A DNA stretch of 64,000 nt from Stenotrophomonas sp. SAM-B (GTDB lineage: Bacteria > Pseudomonadota > Gammaproteobacteria > Xanthomonadales > Xanthomonadaceae), in NCBI RefSeq assembly GCF_013387485.1, contig NZ_JABBXB010000004.1:1-64000 (forward strand), read 5' to 3'. The notes under the pieces were generated by a model. That model searched no databases. It had not been told where the DNA came from and saw nothing but the letters and a program-made list of their open reading frames with translations. Position 1 is the first letter of the stretch. Every line of letters starts with the position of its first letter. Shown piece after piece: positions 36,435 to 45,573 of this stretch. The translations under genes were made by a program, and so were the position numbers.

Positions 36435-37055
36435 ATGGCCAACGATGGGGTAAACGATCCAGTCAACACTGGACGTCGACGGTTTCTTTCCGCCACCACT
36501 GCGGTGGTCGGAGCGGTCGGCGTCGGATTTGCAGCGGTACCGTTCATCAAGTCCTGGAATCCCAGCGCCCGCGCCAAACTGGCCGGTGCACCGGTGATTG
36601 CCGACATCAGCGCGCTCCAGGAAGGCCAACGACTGGTCATGGAGTGGCGTGGACAGCCGATCTGGATCGTCAAGCGCTCCAAGGCCATCCTCGAGGCGCT
36701 GCACGGACTGGACGGCCGCCTGAAGGACCCCGGGTCGGGCGAGAAAGAGCAGCAGCCCGAGTACGTGCTCAAGCAGAATCCCGAATTCCGCTCGATCAAG
36801 GCCGAGGTCTCGGTGCTGGTCGGGCTGTGCACCCATCTGGGCTGTTCGCCGGAAATGGTCGCCGAGATCCGTCCCGAGCCCTACGACCCCCAGTGGAAGG
36901 GCGGCTACTTCTGCCCCTGCCACAAGTCGCGCTTCGACATGTCCGGTCGTGTGTTCAAGGATGTTCCGGCACCGATCAACCTGCTGGTGCCGCCGCACCA
37001 TTACCAGGACGACAACACCATCATCATCGGCGTTGATCCGCAGGGGGCGGCTTGA
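36435..37055 (+). CDS. petA: Ubiquinol-cytochrome c reductase Rieske iron-sulfur subunit
   Basis: A 206-residue subunit of the bc1 complex. A Tat-type signal/anchor (TGRRRFLSATTAVVGAVG, about 13-30) is followed by the Rieske fold. The [2Fe-2S] ligands are in CTHLGCSP and CPCHKSRFD, with the two histidines and two cluster cysteines present. ATG 36435 has GGAG upstream; the longer open frame is not used. Starts the petA-petB-petC operon. Confidence 0.97.
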   Translation: MANDGVNDPVNTGRRRFLSATTAVVGAVGVGFAAVPFIKSWNPSARAKLAGAPVIADISALQEGQRLVMEWRGQPIWIVKRSKAILEALHGLDGRLKDPGSGEKEQQPEYVLKQNPEFRSIKAEVSVLVGLCTHLGCSPEMVAEIRPEPYDPQWKGGYFCPCHKSRFDMSGRVFKDVPAPINLLVPPHHYQDDNTIIIGVDPQGAA

Positions 37056-37057
37056 TC

Positions 37058-38317
37058 ATGGCCAACATCCTTTCCCGTACCGCCACCGGCGTCGCCGACT
37101 GGGTCAACGCGCGCGCACCGGGCCTCATGCCGGTCTACCGCAAGCACGTCAGCGAGTACTACGCGCCGAAGAATTTCAACATCTGGTACTACTTCGGCTC
37201 GCTGGCGCTGCTGATCCTGGTCAACCAGATCGTCACCGGCATCTTCCTGACGATGCATTACAAGACGAACGCCGCCGAAGCGTTCGCCTCCATCGAATAC
37301 ATCATGCGGGACGTGGAGTGGGGCTGGCTGATCCGCTACATGCACTCCACCGGTGCCTCGCTGTTCTTCATCGTGGTCTACCTGCACATGTTCCGCGGCC
37401 TGCTCTACGGCAGTTACCAGAAGCCGCGCGAACTGGTCTGGATCCTCGGCATGCTGATCTACCTGGTGCTGATGGCCGAAGCCTTCATGGGCTACGTGCT
37501 GCCGTGGGGCCAGATGTCGTTCTGGGGCGCGAAGGTGATCATCTCGCTGTTCGGCGCGATCCCCGTGATCGGCACCGGGCTGACCGAATGGATCATGGGC
37601 GACTACCTGCCCAGCGATGCCACCCTCAACCGCTTCTTCGCCCTGCACGTGATCGCGCTGCCGCTGGTGCTGTTGCTGCTGGTGGTGCTGCACCTGGGCG
37701 CCCTGCATGAAGTGGGCTCCAACAACCCGGACGGCGTGGAGATCAAGAAGGGCCCGAAGGGCAACCGCTGGTCGGCCATCGCGCCCACCGACGGCATTCC
37801 CTTCCATCCGTACTACACGCTCAAGGATGCGGTCGGCGCCGGCTTCCTGCTGATCATCGCCGCCTTCATCATCTTCTTCGCCCCGGCCTTCGGCGGGCTG
37901 TTCCTCGAGCACGACAACTTCACCGAAGCCAACCGCCTGGTGACGCCCGAGCACATCAAGCCGGTCTGGTACTACACCCCGTATTACGCGATGTTGCGCG
38001 TGGTGCCCAACAAGCTCGGCGGCGTGATCGTGATGTTCTCCGCGATCGCCATCCTGTTCCTGGTGCCGTGGCTGGATCGGGCGCGGGTGAAGTCCTACCG
38101 CTACCGCGGCCTGCTCTCGCGCGGCCTGCTGGGCATGTTCGCGGTGTGCTTCGTGTGGCTGGGCGTGATCGGCTCGGGCCCGGGTACGGACGCGCACGAG
38201 ACCTACCTCGGCCGCGTGCTGACCTTCCTGTATTTCGCCTTCTTCATCACCATGCCGCTATGGACCAAGCTGGACAGGACCAAGCCGGTACCGGACCGGG
38301 TGACCACGCATGACTGA
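37058..38317 (+). CDS. petB: Cytochrome b subunit of the bc1 complex
   Basis: A 419-residue, eight-helix cytochrome b. Heme-ligand histidines lie in the second and fourth helices (RYMHSTGASLFF, VVYLHMFRGL; then FFALHVIALP, VLHLGALHEVG). The quinol-site motif appears as PFHPYYTLKD, where many homologues have PEWY in the following region. It oxidises ubiquinol in the inner membrane. ATG 37058 lies two bases after the petA stop. It overlaps petC by eight bases. Confidence 0.97.
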   Translation: MANILSRTATGVADWVNARAPGLMPVYRKHVSEYYAPKNFNIWYYFGSLALLILVNQIVTGIFLTMHYKTNAAEAFASIEYIMRDVEWGWLIRYMHSTGASLFFIVVYLHMFRGLLYGSYQKPRELVWILGMLIYLVLMAEAFMGYVLPWGQMSFWGAKVIISLFGAIPVIGTGLTEWIMGDYLPSDATLNRFFALHVIALPLVLLLLVVLHLGALHEVGSNNPDGVEIKKGPKGNRWSAIAPTDGIPFHPYYTLKDAVGAGFLLIIAAFIIFFAPAFGGLFLEHDNFTEANRLVTPEHIKPVWYYTPYYAMLRVVPNKLGGVIVMFSAIAILFLVPWLDRARVKSYRYRGLLSRGLLGMFAVCFVWLGVIGSGPGTDAHETYLGRVLTFLYFAFFITMPLWTKLDRTKPVPDRVTTHD

Positions 38318-39056
38318 CCACTGGATTGTCCGGCTGGCCTGCGCGGCGGCCCTGATGCTGGGTGTCGCGGCCGCCGATGCCGCCGAGGGTGCCAAGACCC
38401 TGCAGGCCGGCAATGACCTGAGCGACCGCGCCTCGCTGCAGCGCGGCGCGCAGCTTTACATGAACTACTGCTCCGGCTGCCACGCGCTGAAATACCTGCG
38501 CTATTCGCGCATGGCCGCCGATCTCGGGCTGAGCGAAGAGGAGGTCATGAACAACCTCAACTTCACCGGTACCCCGGTTGGCGAACCGATTCCGGTGACG
38601 ATGCCCAAGGCGCAGGCCGAGAAGTGGTTCGGCAAGATGCCGCCGGACCTGAGCCTGATCTCGCGCGTGCGTGGCAGCGACTGGGTCTACACGTACCTCA
38701 AGTCGTTCTACCTCGATCCCACGCGACCGCTGGGCTGGAACAACACCGTGTTCCCGAATGCCTCCATGCCCAACCCGCTGTGGGAAATGCAGGGGCTGCA
38801 GCACGCCGTGCATGGCAAGGCCGAAGGCCCGGGACTCGACGCACCGGTGGTCGGCTTGAAGATCGAGCAGCCGGGCAACGTCGACGCCGGCCAGTACGAC
38901 CAGGCGGTGCGCGACATCACCAACTTCCTGGAGTACGCCGGCGAGCCGGCCGCCCTGAAGCGCCAGAAGCTGGGCGTCTGGGTGATCCTGTTCCTGGCAC
39001 TGCTGACCTTCCTGGCGTACCTGCTCAAGAAGGAATACTGGAAGGACGTCCACTGA
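38310..39056 (+). CDS. petC: Cytochrome c1 subunit of the bc1 complex
   Basis: A 248-residue periplasmic cytochrome c1. A signal peptide (about 1-24) precedes the heme-attachment motif CSGCH in YCSGCHALKYLR. The axial methionine probably lies in NASMPNPLWEM. One C-terminal anchor helix (LGVWVILFLALLTFLAYLLK) holds it to the membrane. It passes electrons from the Rieske protein to soluble cytochrome c. Followed by a strong hairpin. Confidence 0.97.
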   Translation: MTDHWIVRLACAAALMLGVAAADAAEGAKTLQAGNDLSDRASLQRGAQLYMNYCSGCHALKYLRYSRMAADLGLSEEEVMNNLNFTGTPVGEPIPVTMPKAQAEKWFGKMPPDLSLISRVRGSDWVYTYLKSFYLDPTRPLGWNNTVFPNASMPNPLWEMQGLQHAVHGKAEGPGLDAPVVGLKIEQPGNVDAGQYDQAVRDITNFLEYAGEPAALKRQKLGVWVILFLALLTFLAYLLKKEYWKDVH

Positions 39057-39076
39057 GCCGCCGGACGCCGTCCTGT

Positions 39077-39106
39077 GTCGATCGTTCCTGTCGTGGGACG
39101 ATCGAC
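39077..39106 (+). terminator. Hairpin after petC
   Basis: A 12-bp stem (39077-39088 with 39095-39106, one G-T pair) has a six-base loop and is followed by a T-richer stretch containing GGCTTTTG. It separates petABC from sspA. Confidence 0.6.
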
Positions 39107-39216
39107 CTATTGGCTTTTGTGATGTGCGGTTGCACACTCGGGTACTGTGACGACCGTCGGCAATGGGCTGGCGGCGCCGATACGACCGGCGGTTACCGGA
39201 CGTTGGAGAGCCTTTG

Positions 39217-39852
39217 ATGGCGGCGAGCGTACGCATGCGGAACACCCTGACGCTGTTTTCCTCGAACGACGATGTCCTGTGCCATCGCGTGCGGCTGGTA
39301 CTGGCGGCCAAGGGCGTCACTTATGACTCCGTGCCGGTCGACCCGCAGAATCCGCCCGAGGATCTCATCGATCTCAATCCGTACCATTCCGTGCCCACCC
39401 TGGTGGAGCGCGAGCTGGTGCTGTACGCGGCGTCGGTGGTCAGCGAGTACCTGGACGAGCGCTATCCGCACCCGCCGTTGATGCCGGTCGATCCGCTCTC
39501 GCGGGCCCGCATCCGCTTGGCGATGCTGCGTATCGAACACGACTGGGTGCCGCAGGTGCAGGCCATCCAGCTGGGCAACAAGACCCAGGCCGAGGCGGGC
39601 CGCAAGCGGCTCAAGGAACTGCTGACCAGCGCGGTACCGCTGTTCAAGGCCAGCAAGTTCTTCCTCAATCCGGAAATGAGCCTGGCCGACTGCGCGATGG
39701 CGCCGATCATCTGGCGGCTGCAGGCACTGGACGTGCCGCTGCCGAAGGATGGCAAGTCGATCGAAGACTACGGCAACCGCATTTTCCGCCACCCGGGCTT
39801 CATCCGCAGCCTCACCGAGCAGGAAAAGAAGCTCCGCGACCTGCCGGTCTGA
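39217..39852 (+). CDS. sspA: Stringent starvation protein A
   Basis: A 211-residue GST-fold protein of the SspA family, without the glutathione-transferase catalytic residue. The thioredoxin-like N-terminal domain begins TLFSSNDDVLCHRVRLVL. The conserved surface PHPPLMPVDPLSRAR (about 80-95) matches the exposed pocket that contacts RNA polymerase. It associates with RNA polymerase and acts in stress and acid responses. ATG 39217 follows TTGGAGAG. It follows petABC and precedes sspB, the common proteobacterial order. Confidence 0.95.
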   Translation: MAASVRMRNTLTLFSSNDDVLCHRVRLVLAAKGVTYDSVPVDPQNPPEDLIDLNPYHSVPTLVERELVLYAASVVSEYLDERYPHPPLMPVDPLSRARIRLAMLRIEHDWVPQVQAIQLGNKTQAEAGRKRLKELLTSAVPLFKASKFFLNPEMSLADCAMAPIIWRLQALDVPLPKDGKSIEDYGNRIFRHPGFIRSLTEQEKKLRDLPV

Positions 39853-39975
39853 TCGCGCCCGGGTGCCGCGTGCACCCCCGGCGTACTGAACGAAATCGCG
39901 GTGCCGGTACGCGTGATGGCTGACCTGCGGGTAGGCGGGCGCGTACACTTGCATCAGGCAATCCGGATCAAGAGC

Positions 39976-39998
39976 AGCCGAGCACGGCTCGGCTCTAC
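39976..39998 (-). repeat. GTAG-headed REP palindrome before sspB
   Basis: On the minus strand GTAG precedes AGCCGAGC-CGT-GCTCGGCT. The element ends three bases before the first sspB ATG (40002) and occupies the place where its ribosome-binding site should be. Confidence 0.65.
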
Positions 39999-40001
39999 CA
40001 C

Positions 40002-40445
40002 ATGACTGAAGACACTTTTCGCATGACCAGCCACCGTCCGTACCTGTTGCGGGCCCTGGTGGAATGGATCAATGACAACGACCTGACGCCGCATATCCTG
40101 GTCGACGCCGGCATGCCCGGCGTGCAGGTGCCGCAGAGCGCGGTCAAGGACGGCCGCGTCGTCCTGAACATCGCCGAGCGCGCCGTGGTGCGCCTGCATA
40201 TCGACAATGAGAGCGTGAGCTTCTCGGCCCGCTTCTCCGGCACCAGCTACCCGGTGCACGTGCCGATCTCGGCCGTGCTGGCCGTGTATGCCCGCGAGAC
40301 GGGGCAGGGCATGGCGCTGCCGGACGATATCCCGGGCCATGAGCCGGGCCCGGACGACGAACTGCCGCCGGACGATTCACCGACCCCGCCGGACGATGCA
40401 CCGCCCAAGCCCAGCGGTCGCCCGCATCTGCGGGTCGTCAAATAA
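40002..40445 (+). CDS. sspB: ClpXP specificity-enhancing factor SspB
   Basis: A 147-residue adaptor. The substrate-binding domain opens with RPYLLRALVEWINDNDLTPH and includes PGVQVP and GRVVLNIAERAV. An acidic, proline-rich tail (about 105-135) leads to the C-terminal ClpX-binding motif RPHLRVVK. It delivers ssrA-tagged proteins to ClpXP. Two starts are possible: ATG 40002, preceded by a REP hairpin, or ATG 40023 (MTSHRPYL), closer to the E. coli length before RPYL. The REP at the first site favours the second or structure-dependent initiation. Confidence 0.93.
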   Translation: MTEDTFRMTSHRPYLLRALVEWINDNDLTPHILVDAGMPGVQVPQSAVKDGRVVLNIAERAVVRLHIDNESVSFSARFSGTSYPVHVPISAVLAVYARETGQGMALPDDIPGHEPGPDDELPPDDSPTPPDDAPPKPSGRPHLRVVK

Positions 40446-40453
40446 GACACACC

Positions 40454-40480
40454 ATGGCCGCCGCAAGGCGGCCATTTCAT
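40454..40480 (+). terminator. Intrinsic terminator after sspB
   Basis: ATGGCCGCC (40454-40462) pairs with GGCGGCCAT (40467-40475) around a GCAA loop and is followed by TTCATT. It lies between the convergent sspB and DUF3301 genes. Confidence 0.75.
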
Positions 40481-40836
40481 TAAACGTCTTCAGCATCCCG
40501 GGTATCGATATCGCGCCGGATTTCACTGATCCGCGCCGCCGAGGGACCCACGAACGTGATCAGCTGATCGCCCCGCAGCACCATGCGGCCGCTGTGGCGG
40601 TCCACGCCATCGTGCGAATACTCGAACTTGAAGGTGCGCTCCCAGCCCAGCCAGCCGTTGTCCTTGCGGCACACGCGCAGGCCGGTGGCGTGCACGCTCT
40701 GGTCCAGCCACTGCACGTCGGCAGCGCGGCAGGCATTGCGCCCGAGCACGCCGGCACGTTCGGCGGCGGCACGCGAGGAATTCCAGAAGGCGTACGCGAA
40801 CGCGCCGGCAATCATCAACAGGATCAAACTGGGCAT
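40480..40836 (-). CDS. DUF3301 family protein
   Basis: A 118-residue protein. One N-terminal helix (LILLMIAGAFAYAFW) is followed by the family pattern CRAADVQWLDQSVHATGL and LRVCRKDNGWLGWERTFKFE. These proteins are small, membrane-anchored and of unknown function. It is convergent with sspB. Confidence 0.85.
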   Translation of the reverse strand: MPSLILLMIAGAFAYAFWNSSRAAAERAGVLGRNACRAADVQWLDQSVHATGLRVCRKDNGWLGWERTFKFEYSHDGVDRHSGRMVLRGDQLITFVGPSAARISEIRRDIDTRDAEDV

Positions 40837-40920
40837 CGGTGACTCGGCGCGGTCAAGGAGGACGGTCCCTCCAAGATGGCGACGAATGCGGCGCGGATCA
40901 AGCCATGCGGGCGTCGACGA

Positions 40921-41925
40921 TCAGGGCGTGCGGGGTGGCGGGACCGGTACGGGCTGTGGCGCCGGGATCGGCGGTGTCATCGCGCCCGGCACTGGCATAT
41001 CGCCCGGAACGGGCGCGTCCATCGGCATCGTCGCCGGGGCGGTCGCCACCAGCTTCAGCAGTGCGGCCCAGTCCTGGCGGTTGAAGCTGCATTCCTCTTC
41101 GCGGCCCGGCGTACAGCCCAGATCCACACCGTCGCCTGCACTGGCCTTCGCGGGCGGCAGCTCGACCCGGCCGCTGCGGTCCAGCGACAGCTTGCGCAAC
41201 GCGACGGTGTTCATCACATTGCCGCCGATCAGATACAGCGTGCGGTCGCCGCCCATGTTGGCCGCGATCACCACTTCGCAATGCGATTTCCAGTGCGTCA
41301 CCGCGCCGCTGCCCAGTGACTGCACCAGGCCGCTGTAGCTCAGGGTCTCGCGCCGGTCGCGGAGGTAGCACAGCAGGTCGCCCGGCGCCGGTTTCTCCTG
41401 CGCCGGGTCGGTCATCCGGTACGGTCCGCTGTTCTGGTACGCCGCGCGGATGTAGTCGATGTGCCGCGGCGACCGGGTGAAGCCGGGGACCGAGGCGCGG
41501 GTCATGACCCAGGAAATGAAGGCGGCCGACCACGGGTTGTCCACCAGGAACGCACGGCAGTCGGTGTCGGTGTAGCGCGTGCCCGGTGGGGCCATGCAGC
41601 TCGATGCGCCGGGCTGGCTGCTCATCGGGGACAGCGTGCCGCTCTGCCGCCAGTAGCCGACCACGCGCTGCCAGGCAACCAGGCCGTTGTCGGCCAGGTG
41701 TACGTCCTCGGCTTCGGTCACGCTCAGGCTGGCCGCGCGGCCATCGCGATCGATGAAAGGCCGGTACCAGAGGCGGTGTTCGTTGCAGGCGGTCTTGACG
41801 ATGTTGATCGCCAACGGGCTGAGCCCGAAGCGCGGCGGCACATCGCAGACCTCGGCGGCGGCGGCCTGCAGGGGCAGCAGCGCGAGCAGGGGAGACAGGC
41901 AGGCGAGAAGCGGCAGGCAGCGCAT
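40921..41925 (-). CDS. DUF2272 domain protein (secreted, NlpC/P60-like)
   Basis: A 334-residue exported protein. The signal peptide (about 1-23) ends near LQAAAAEV. The DUF2272 region holds NPWSAAFISWVM (about 128-140), PAPGDLLCYLRD and THWKSHCEVVIAA. It resembles NlpC/P60-like proteins, with possible catalytic Ser/Cys and His in these blocks. The last 45 residues are rich in proline and alternate PVPGDMPVPG-like units, as in a wall- or surface-spanning tail. The substrate is unknown; a cell-wall role is inferred from the fold. Confidence 0.75.
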   Translation of the reverse strand: MRCLPLLACLSPLLALLPLQAAAAEVCDVPPRFGLSPLAINIVKTACNEHRLWYRPFIDRDGRAASLSVTEAEDVHLADNGLVAWQRVVGYWRQSGTLSPMSSQPGASSCMAPPGTRYTDTDCRAFLVDNPWSAAFISWVMTRASVPGFTRSPRHIDYIRAAYQNSGPYRMTDPAQEKPAPGDLLCYLRDRRETLSYSGLVQSLGSGAVTHWKSHCEVVIAANMGGDRTLYLIGGNVMNTVALRKLSLDRSGRVELPPAKASAGDGVDLGCTPGREEECSFNRQDWAALLKLVATAPATMPMDAPVPGDMPVPGAMTPPIPAPQPVPVPPPRTP

Positions 41926-41992
41926 GCGTGCAATCCAGGTGGGGGCAGACGCAGCCTCGCAGACCGCATCTGCCCATACCGTGAAAGCGGCA

Positions 41993-42853
41993 TTATCCGC
42001 GCGGGGGATCGCCCAGTTTCAACGACAGGTCGATCGCCTGCACATGCTTGGTCAACCCGCCGATCGAGATGCAGTCCACGCCGTCCTCGGCGATCGCGCG
42101 CAGGCCGTCCAGGCCGACACTGCCGGAGACTTCCAATGGAATCCGCCCGGCCGCGATGCGCACGGCCTCGCGCCGCGTGGCGGCGTCGAAATCGTCGATC
42201 AGGATGCGGGTGCAGCCGACCTCCAGCGCCTCGCGCAGCTGGTCCAGGTCCTCGACCTCGACCACCAGCGGCAATGCCGGCCAGTGCGCGCGCGCGGCCA
42301 GCACCGCGGCGGTCAGCGAGCCGGCGGCACGGATGTGGTTTTCCTTGAGCATCACCGTGTCGAACAGGCCCAGGCGATGGTTGTCACCGCCGCCGCAGCG
42401 CACCGCGTACTTCTGCGCCACGCGCAGCCCGGGCAGGGTCTTGCGGGTGTCCAGGATCAGCGCGCCGGTACCGGCCACCGCCGCCACGTACTGAGCGGTG
42501 GTGGTCGCCGTGCCGGACAGCGTCTGCAGGAAATTCAACGAGGTCCGCTCGGCGCTCACCAGGCTGCGGTTTCGGCCCTGCAGGAGGGCCAGCACGGTAC
42601 CGGCGGCGACGTGGTCGCCCTCGGCCACGCGCCAGTCGATCCGAACCTGCGGGTCGAGCGCCTGATGGGTCGCATCGAACCAGGGGCGGCCGGCGATCAC
42701 CGCGTCCTGCTTGCACAGCAGGTAGGCGGTGTCGGGGCGGTCGGGGAGCAGGGCGGCGGTGACATCACCGCTGCCGATGTCCTCGGCCAGTGCACGGGCC
42801 ACATCGGCGGCCACCAGGGCGGCCTCGGGGGCCGGCACGGGGAGGTGGCTCAT
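41993..42853 (-). CDS. nadC: Nicotinate-nucleotide pyrophosphorylase (carboxylating)
   Basis: A 286-residue quinolinate phosphoribosyltransferase. The conserved blocks are LAEDIGSGDVTAALL near the start, SAERTSLNFLQTLSG, and LDTRKTLPGLRVAQKYAV for the active-site Arg/Lys. KENHI and ISIGGLTK complete the phosphate-binding site. It converts quinolinate and PRPP to nicotinate mononucleotide in NAD synthesis. ATG 42853 overlaps the Trm112-like gene (ATGA); a longer open frame upstream is not used. Confidence 0.96.
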   Translation of the reverse strand: MSHLPVPAPEAALVAADVARALAEDIGSGDVTAALLPDRPDTAYLLCKQDAVIAGRPWFDATHQALDPQVRIDWRVAEGDHVAAGTVLALLQGRNRSLVSAERTSLNFLQTLSGTATTTAQYVAAVAGTGALILDTRKTLPGLRVAQKYAVRCGGGDNHRLGLFDTVMLKENHIRAAGSLTAAVLAARAHWPALPLVVEVEDLDQLREALEVGCTRILIDDFDAATRREAVRIAAGRIPLEVSGSVGLDGLRAIAEDGVDCISIGGLTKHVQAIDLSLKLGDPPRG

Positions 42854-43119
42854 TTTTCCGGGAAATCGGCGATCTGGGCGGTGGCGATGGCCTCTTCGGC
42901 CAGCAGCACCGGGATCCCGTCGTCCACGCGGAACACCTGCTTGCGGTCGCGGGTCAGCAGGGCCTCGCGCAGCGCCTGGGCCTGCGGGCTGCCATCGGCC
43001 TTGAGCACGGCACCGCTGCCGATCGCACGGTTGAGCGCGTCCAGGCCGGTGGCGTCGAGCAGGGACAGGGGCTGGCGCGTATCGGGCGAGCACAGGAGGT
43101 CGAGCAGCTTGCGATCCAT
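42850..43119 (-). CDS. Trm112-like (YcaR/UPF0434) small protein
   Basis: An 89-residue protein with the family opening MDRKLLDLLCSPDTRQPLS and ending VDDGIPVLLAEEA, typical of the Trm112-fold proteins. The usual zinc cysteines are reduced to one (LLCSP). Bacterial members are of unclear role, possibly helpers of methyltransferases. Translationally coupled to nadC and divergent from purE. Confidence 0.85.
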   Translation of the reverse strand: MDRKLLDLLCSPDTRQPLSLLDATGLDALNRAIGSGAVLKADGSPQAQALREALLTRDRKQVFRVDDGIPVLLAEEAIATAQIADFPEK

Positions 43120-43178
43120 GGATTCTTCGTCTTGCGTGGAAGACGGCTAGAATACGTCTTTAAGGCAGGTGACGGCCA

Positions 43179-43682
43179 ATGACCCTCAACCAAACCGCGC
43201 CGCTCGTCGGCATCGTCATGGGTTCCCGCTCGGATTGGGAAACCATGCAGCACGCCGCCCAGAAGCTGGATTCGCTGGGCGTTCCCTATGAAGTGAAAGT
43301 GGTTTCGGCGCACCGCACGCCGGACGTGCTGTTCACCTACGCCGAGCAGGCGGGCCAGCGTGGCCTGCGCGCGATCATCGCCGGTGCCGGCGGGGCCGCG
43401 CACCTGCCGGGCATGATCGCCGCCAAGACCGCCGTGCCGGTGCTGGGCGTGCCGGTGCAGTCCAAGGCCCTGAACGGCATGGACTCGCTGCTCTCGATCG
43501 TGCAGATGCCGGCCGGCATCCCGGTCGCCACCTTCGCCATCGGCAATGCCGGCGCTTCCAATGCGGCGCTGTTCGCGGCCGCCATGCTGGCCTCGGACCA
43601 GCCGGCGATCGGTGAGGCGCTGGAAGCCTTCCGTGCCCGCCAGACCGAAGACGTCATGGCCCACGACGACCCGCGTCAATGA
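43179..43682 (+). CDS. purE: N5-carboxyaminoimidazole ribonucleotide mutase PurE
   Basis: A 167-residue class I PurE. The active-site motif [13 protein letters not shown] opens the protein. VVSAHRTPD with the catalytic histidine and [16 protein letters not shown] follow. It converts N5-CAIR to CAIR in purine synthesis. ATG 43179 has AGGTGA seven bases upstream. Overlaps purK by four bases. Confidence 0.97.
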   Translation: MTLNQTAPLVGIVMGSRSDWETMQHAAQKLDSLGVPYEVKVVSAHRTPDVLFTYAEQAGQRGLRAIIAGAGGAAHLPGMIAAKTAVPVLGVPVQSKALNGMDSLLSIVQMPAGIPVATFAIGNAGASNAALFAAAMLASDQPAIGEALEAFRARQTEDVMAHDDPRQ

Positions 43683-44827
43683 CCTCCAAGACCGTTGGCA
43701 TCCTGGGCGGCGGCCAGCTCGCCCGCATGATGGTCCTGGCCGGTGCGCCGATGGGGCTGCGCTTCGAGCTGTTCGACCCGGCTGCCGATGCTTGTGGCGC
43801 CCAGGTGGCGCCGCTGCAGGTGGCCGCGTTCGAGGATGAAGCCGCCTTGGCCGCCTTCGCCGCCCGCGTGGACGTGGTGACCTTCGATTTCGAGAACGTG
43901 CCGGCGCAGAGCGCGACGTTCCTGGCCGAGCGCGTGCCGGTGCATCCGAATCCGGATGCGCTGGCCGTGGCCCAGGATCGGCTCAGCGAGAAGACCCTGT
44001 TCCAGTCGCTGGGCATCCCGCTGCCGCCCTTCGCCGACATCCGCAGCCGCGACGAACTGGCGGCCAAGGTCGCCGAATTCGGCATGCCCTGCATCATCAA
44101 GACCCGCCGCCTGGGCTACGACGGGAAGGGTCAGTTCCGGATCCGCAGTACCACCGACATCGACGCGGCCTGGGACACCCTCGGCAGCCAGGTCGAGAAG
44201 ACCGGCCTGATCCTGGAAGGCTTCGTCGCCTTTGATCGCGAGGTCAGCGTGGTGGCGGTACGCGGGCAGGACGGCGAGTTCCGCGCCTGGCCGATCACCG
44301 GCAACTGGCACGTCAATGGTGTGCTCTCGGCCAGCCTGGCCCCGGCACGGCTGTCGGCGGCCCAGCACGAGGCTGCCATCGGCTACGCACGCACCCTGGC
44401 CGAGCGACTGGACTATGTGGGCGTGTTCGCGCTGGAGCTGTTCTGCCGCGGCGACGAGCTGCTGGCCAATGAGATGGCGCCGCGGGTACACAACTCCGGC
44501 CACTGGACCATCGAAGGCAGCGAGACCTCGCAGTTCGAGAACCACCTGCGCGCCGTGCTCGGCCTGCCGCTGGGCGACACGCGCATGCTCGGCCACGCCT
44601 GCATGCTCAACTGGATCGGGCAGATGCCCGATGCTGCGGCCGTGCTCGGCCAGGCCAGTGGCCATTGGCACGATTACGGGAAGCAGGCGCGGGACGGACG
44701 CAAGGTAGGCCATGCCACGCTGCGCGACGATGATGCGGCTGCGCTGGCCGGTGCATTGGAGACCGTCGGTGGACAGCTTGATCGCGGTGAGCAGGTTGCG
44801 CCGGTGATCGAGAGCCTGCGCGGTTAG
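43679..44827 (+). CDS. purK: N5-carboxyaminoimidazole ribonucleotide synthase PurK
   Basis: A 382-residue ATP-grasp enzyme. It opens with [12 protein letters not shown] and contains [28 protein letters not shown] for the ATP lid, and [15 protein letters not shown] for metal and substrate binding. It makes N5-CAIR from AIR, bicarbonate and ATP, the step before PurE. Coupled to purE (ATGA). A REP-type palindrome follows the stop. Confidence 0.97.
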   Translation: MTSKTVGILGGGQLARMMVLAGAPMGLRFELFDPAADACGAQVAPLQVAAFEDEAALAAFAARVDVVTFDFENVPAQSATFLAERVPVHPNPDALAVAQDRLSEKTLFQSLGIPLPPFADIRSRDELAAKVAEFGMPCIIKTRRLGYDGKGQFRIRSTTDIDAAWDTLGSQVEKTGLILEGFVAFDREVSVVAVRGQDGEFRAWPITGNWHVNGVLSASLAPARLSAAQHEAAIGYARTLAERLDYVGVFALELFCRGDELLANEMAPRVHNSGHWTIEGSETSQFENHLRAVLGLPLGDTRMLGHACMLNWIGQMPDAAAVLGQASGHWHDYGKQARDGRKVGHATLRDDDAAALAGALETVGGQLDRGEQVAPVIESLRG

Positions 44828-44836
44828 AGGCCTGGT

Positions 44837-44859
44837 GGTGCCGGCCGCTGGCCGGCACC
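44837..44859. repeat. REP-like palindrome between purK and sodB
   Basis: GGTGCCGGCC (44837-44846) and GGCCGGCACC (44850-44859) flank GCT. It is the same core as the REP pair at 8061-8138, with GTGG in place of the GTAG head. It lies between convergent genes and probably ends both transcripts. Confidence 0.65.
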
Positions 44860-44862
44860 GCC

Positions 44863-45444
44863 TCAATCGCGCAATTGCGCGGTGACGAAATCCCAGTTCA
44901 CCAGTTTCCAGAACGCCTCCAGATAGCGGGCGCGCTCATTCTGGTAATCGGTGTAATACGCGTGTTCCCACACATCGCAGGCCAGCAGCGGCGTGCTCTC
45001 GCCGGTCAACGGCGTGCCCGCGTTGCGCGTGACCTGGATCGCCAGTGCGCCGTTGGGGTGCTGCACCAGCCACACCCAGCCCGAGCCGAACAGGCCCAGC
45101 GCCGCGCGGTCGAAGGCCTCGCGCAGCCGCTTGGCATCCCCGAAATATCGGGTCACCCGTTCGCCGAGCCGGCCCTGCGGATCGCCACCGGCGCGCGGGT
45201 GCAGGCACTGGAAATAGAACTGGTGATTCCAGGCCTGCGCCGCTGCATCGAACAGGCTGCCCTGGCTCTGGCGGACGATGTCCTCCAGCGGCAGCTCGGC
45301 CAGCTCCGTGCCGTCGATACGTGCATTGACCGCCTCCAGATAGGCCCGCAAGTGCCGCCCGTGATGCAGGTCCAGCGTCTCCGCCGACAGGTGGGGTTGC
45401 AGGGCGGCGCGGTCGTAGGGAAGGCGAGGCAGTTCGAGGGGCAT
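44863..45444 (-). CDS. sodB: Iron/manganese superoxide dismutase
   Basis: A 193-residue superoxide dismutase. The four metal ligands are His27 (TLDLHHGRH), His near 74 (AAQAWNHQFYF) and the Asp/His pair in LLACDVWEHAYYTDYQN. SGWVWLVQ and the length match iron-type enzymes. However, LHHGRH and AAQAWNHQFY depart from the usual HHxKHHxxYV and AAQVWNHTFYW, so it is a divergent member. ATG 45444 is used. Divergent from grxD. Confidence 0.9.
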   Translation of the reverse strand: MPLELPRLPYDRAALQPHLSAETLDLHHGRHLRAYLEAVNARIDGTELAELPLEDIVRQSQGSLFDAAAQAWNHQFYFQCLHPRAGGDPQGRLGERVTRYFGDAKRLREAFDRAALGLFGSGWVWLVQHPNGALAIQVTRNAGTPLTGESTPLLACDVWEHAYYTDYQNERARYLEAFWKLVNWDFVTAQLRD

Positions 45445-45573
45445 GGGCACGACAGATTGGGAGGGGAGAGCGCCGACAGAGTGCCCACCACGCGAAGGTA
45501 GGGCATACAATGGCGGTCAGGGAAGTCTATCCGACCGGTGAGGCCGGGTTGTCCCATTGGAGGGAGAGTCGTT

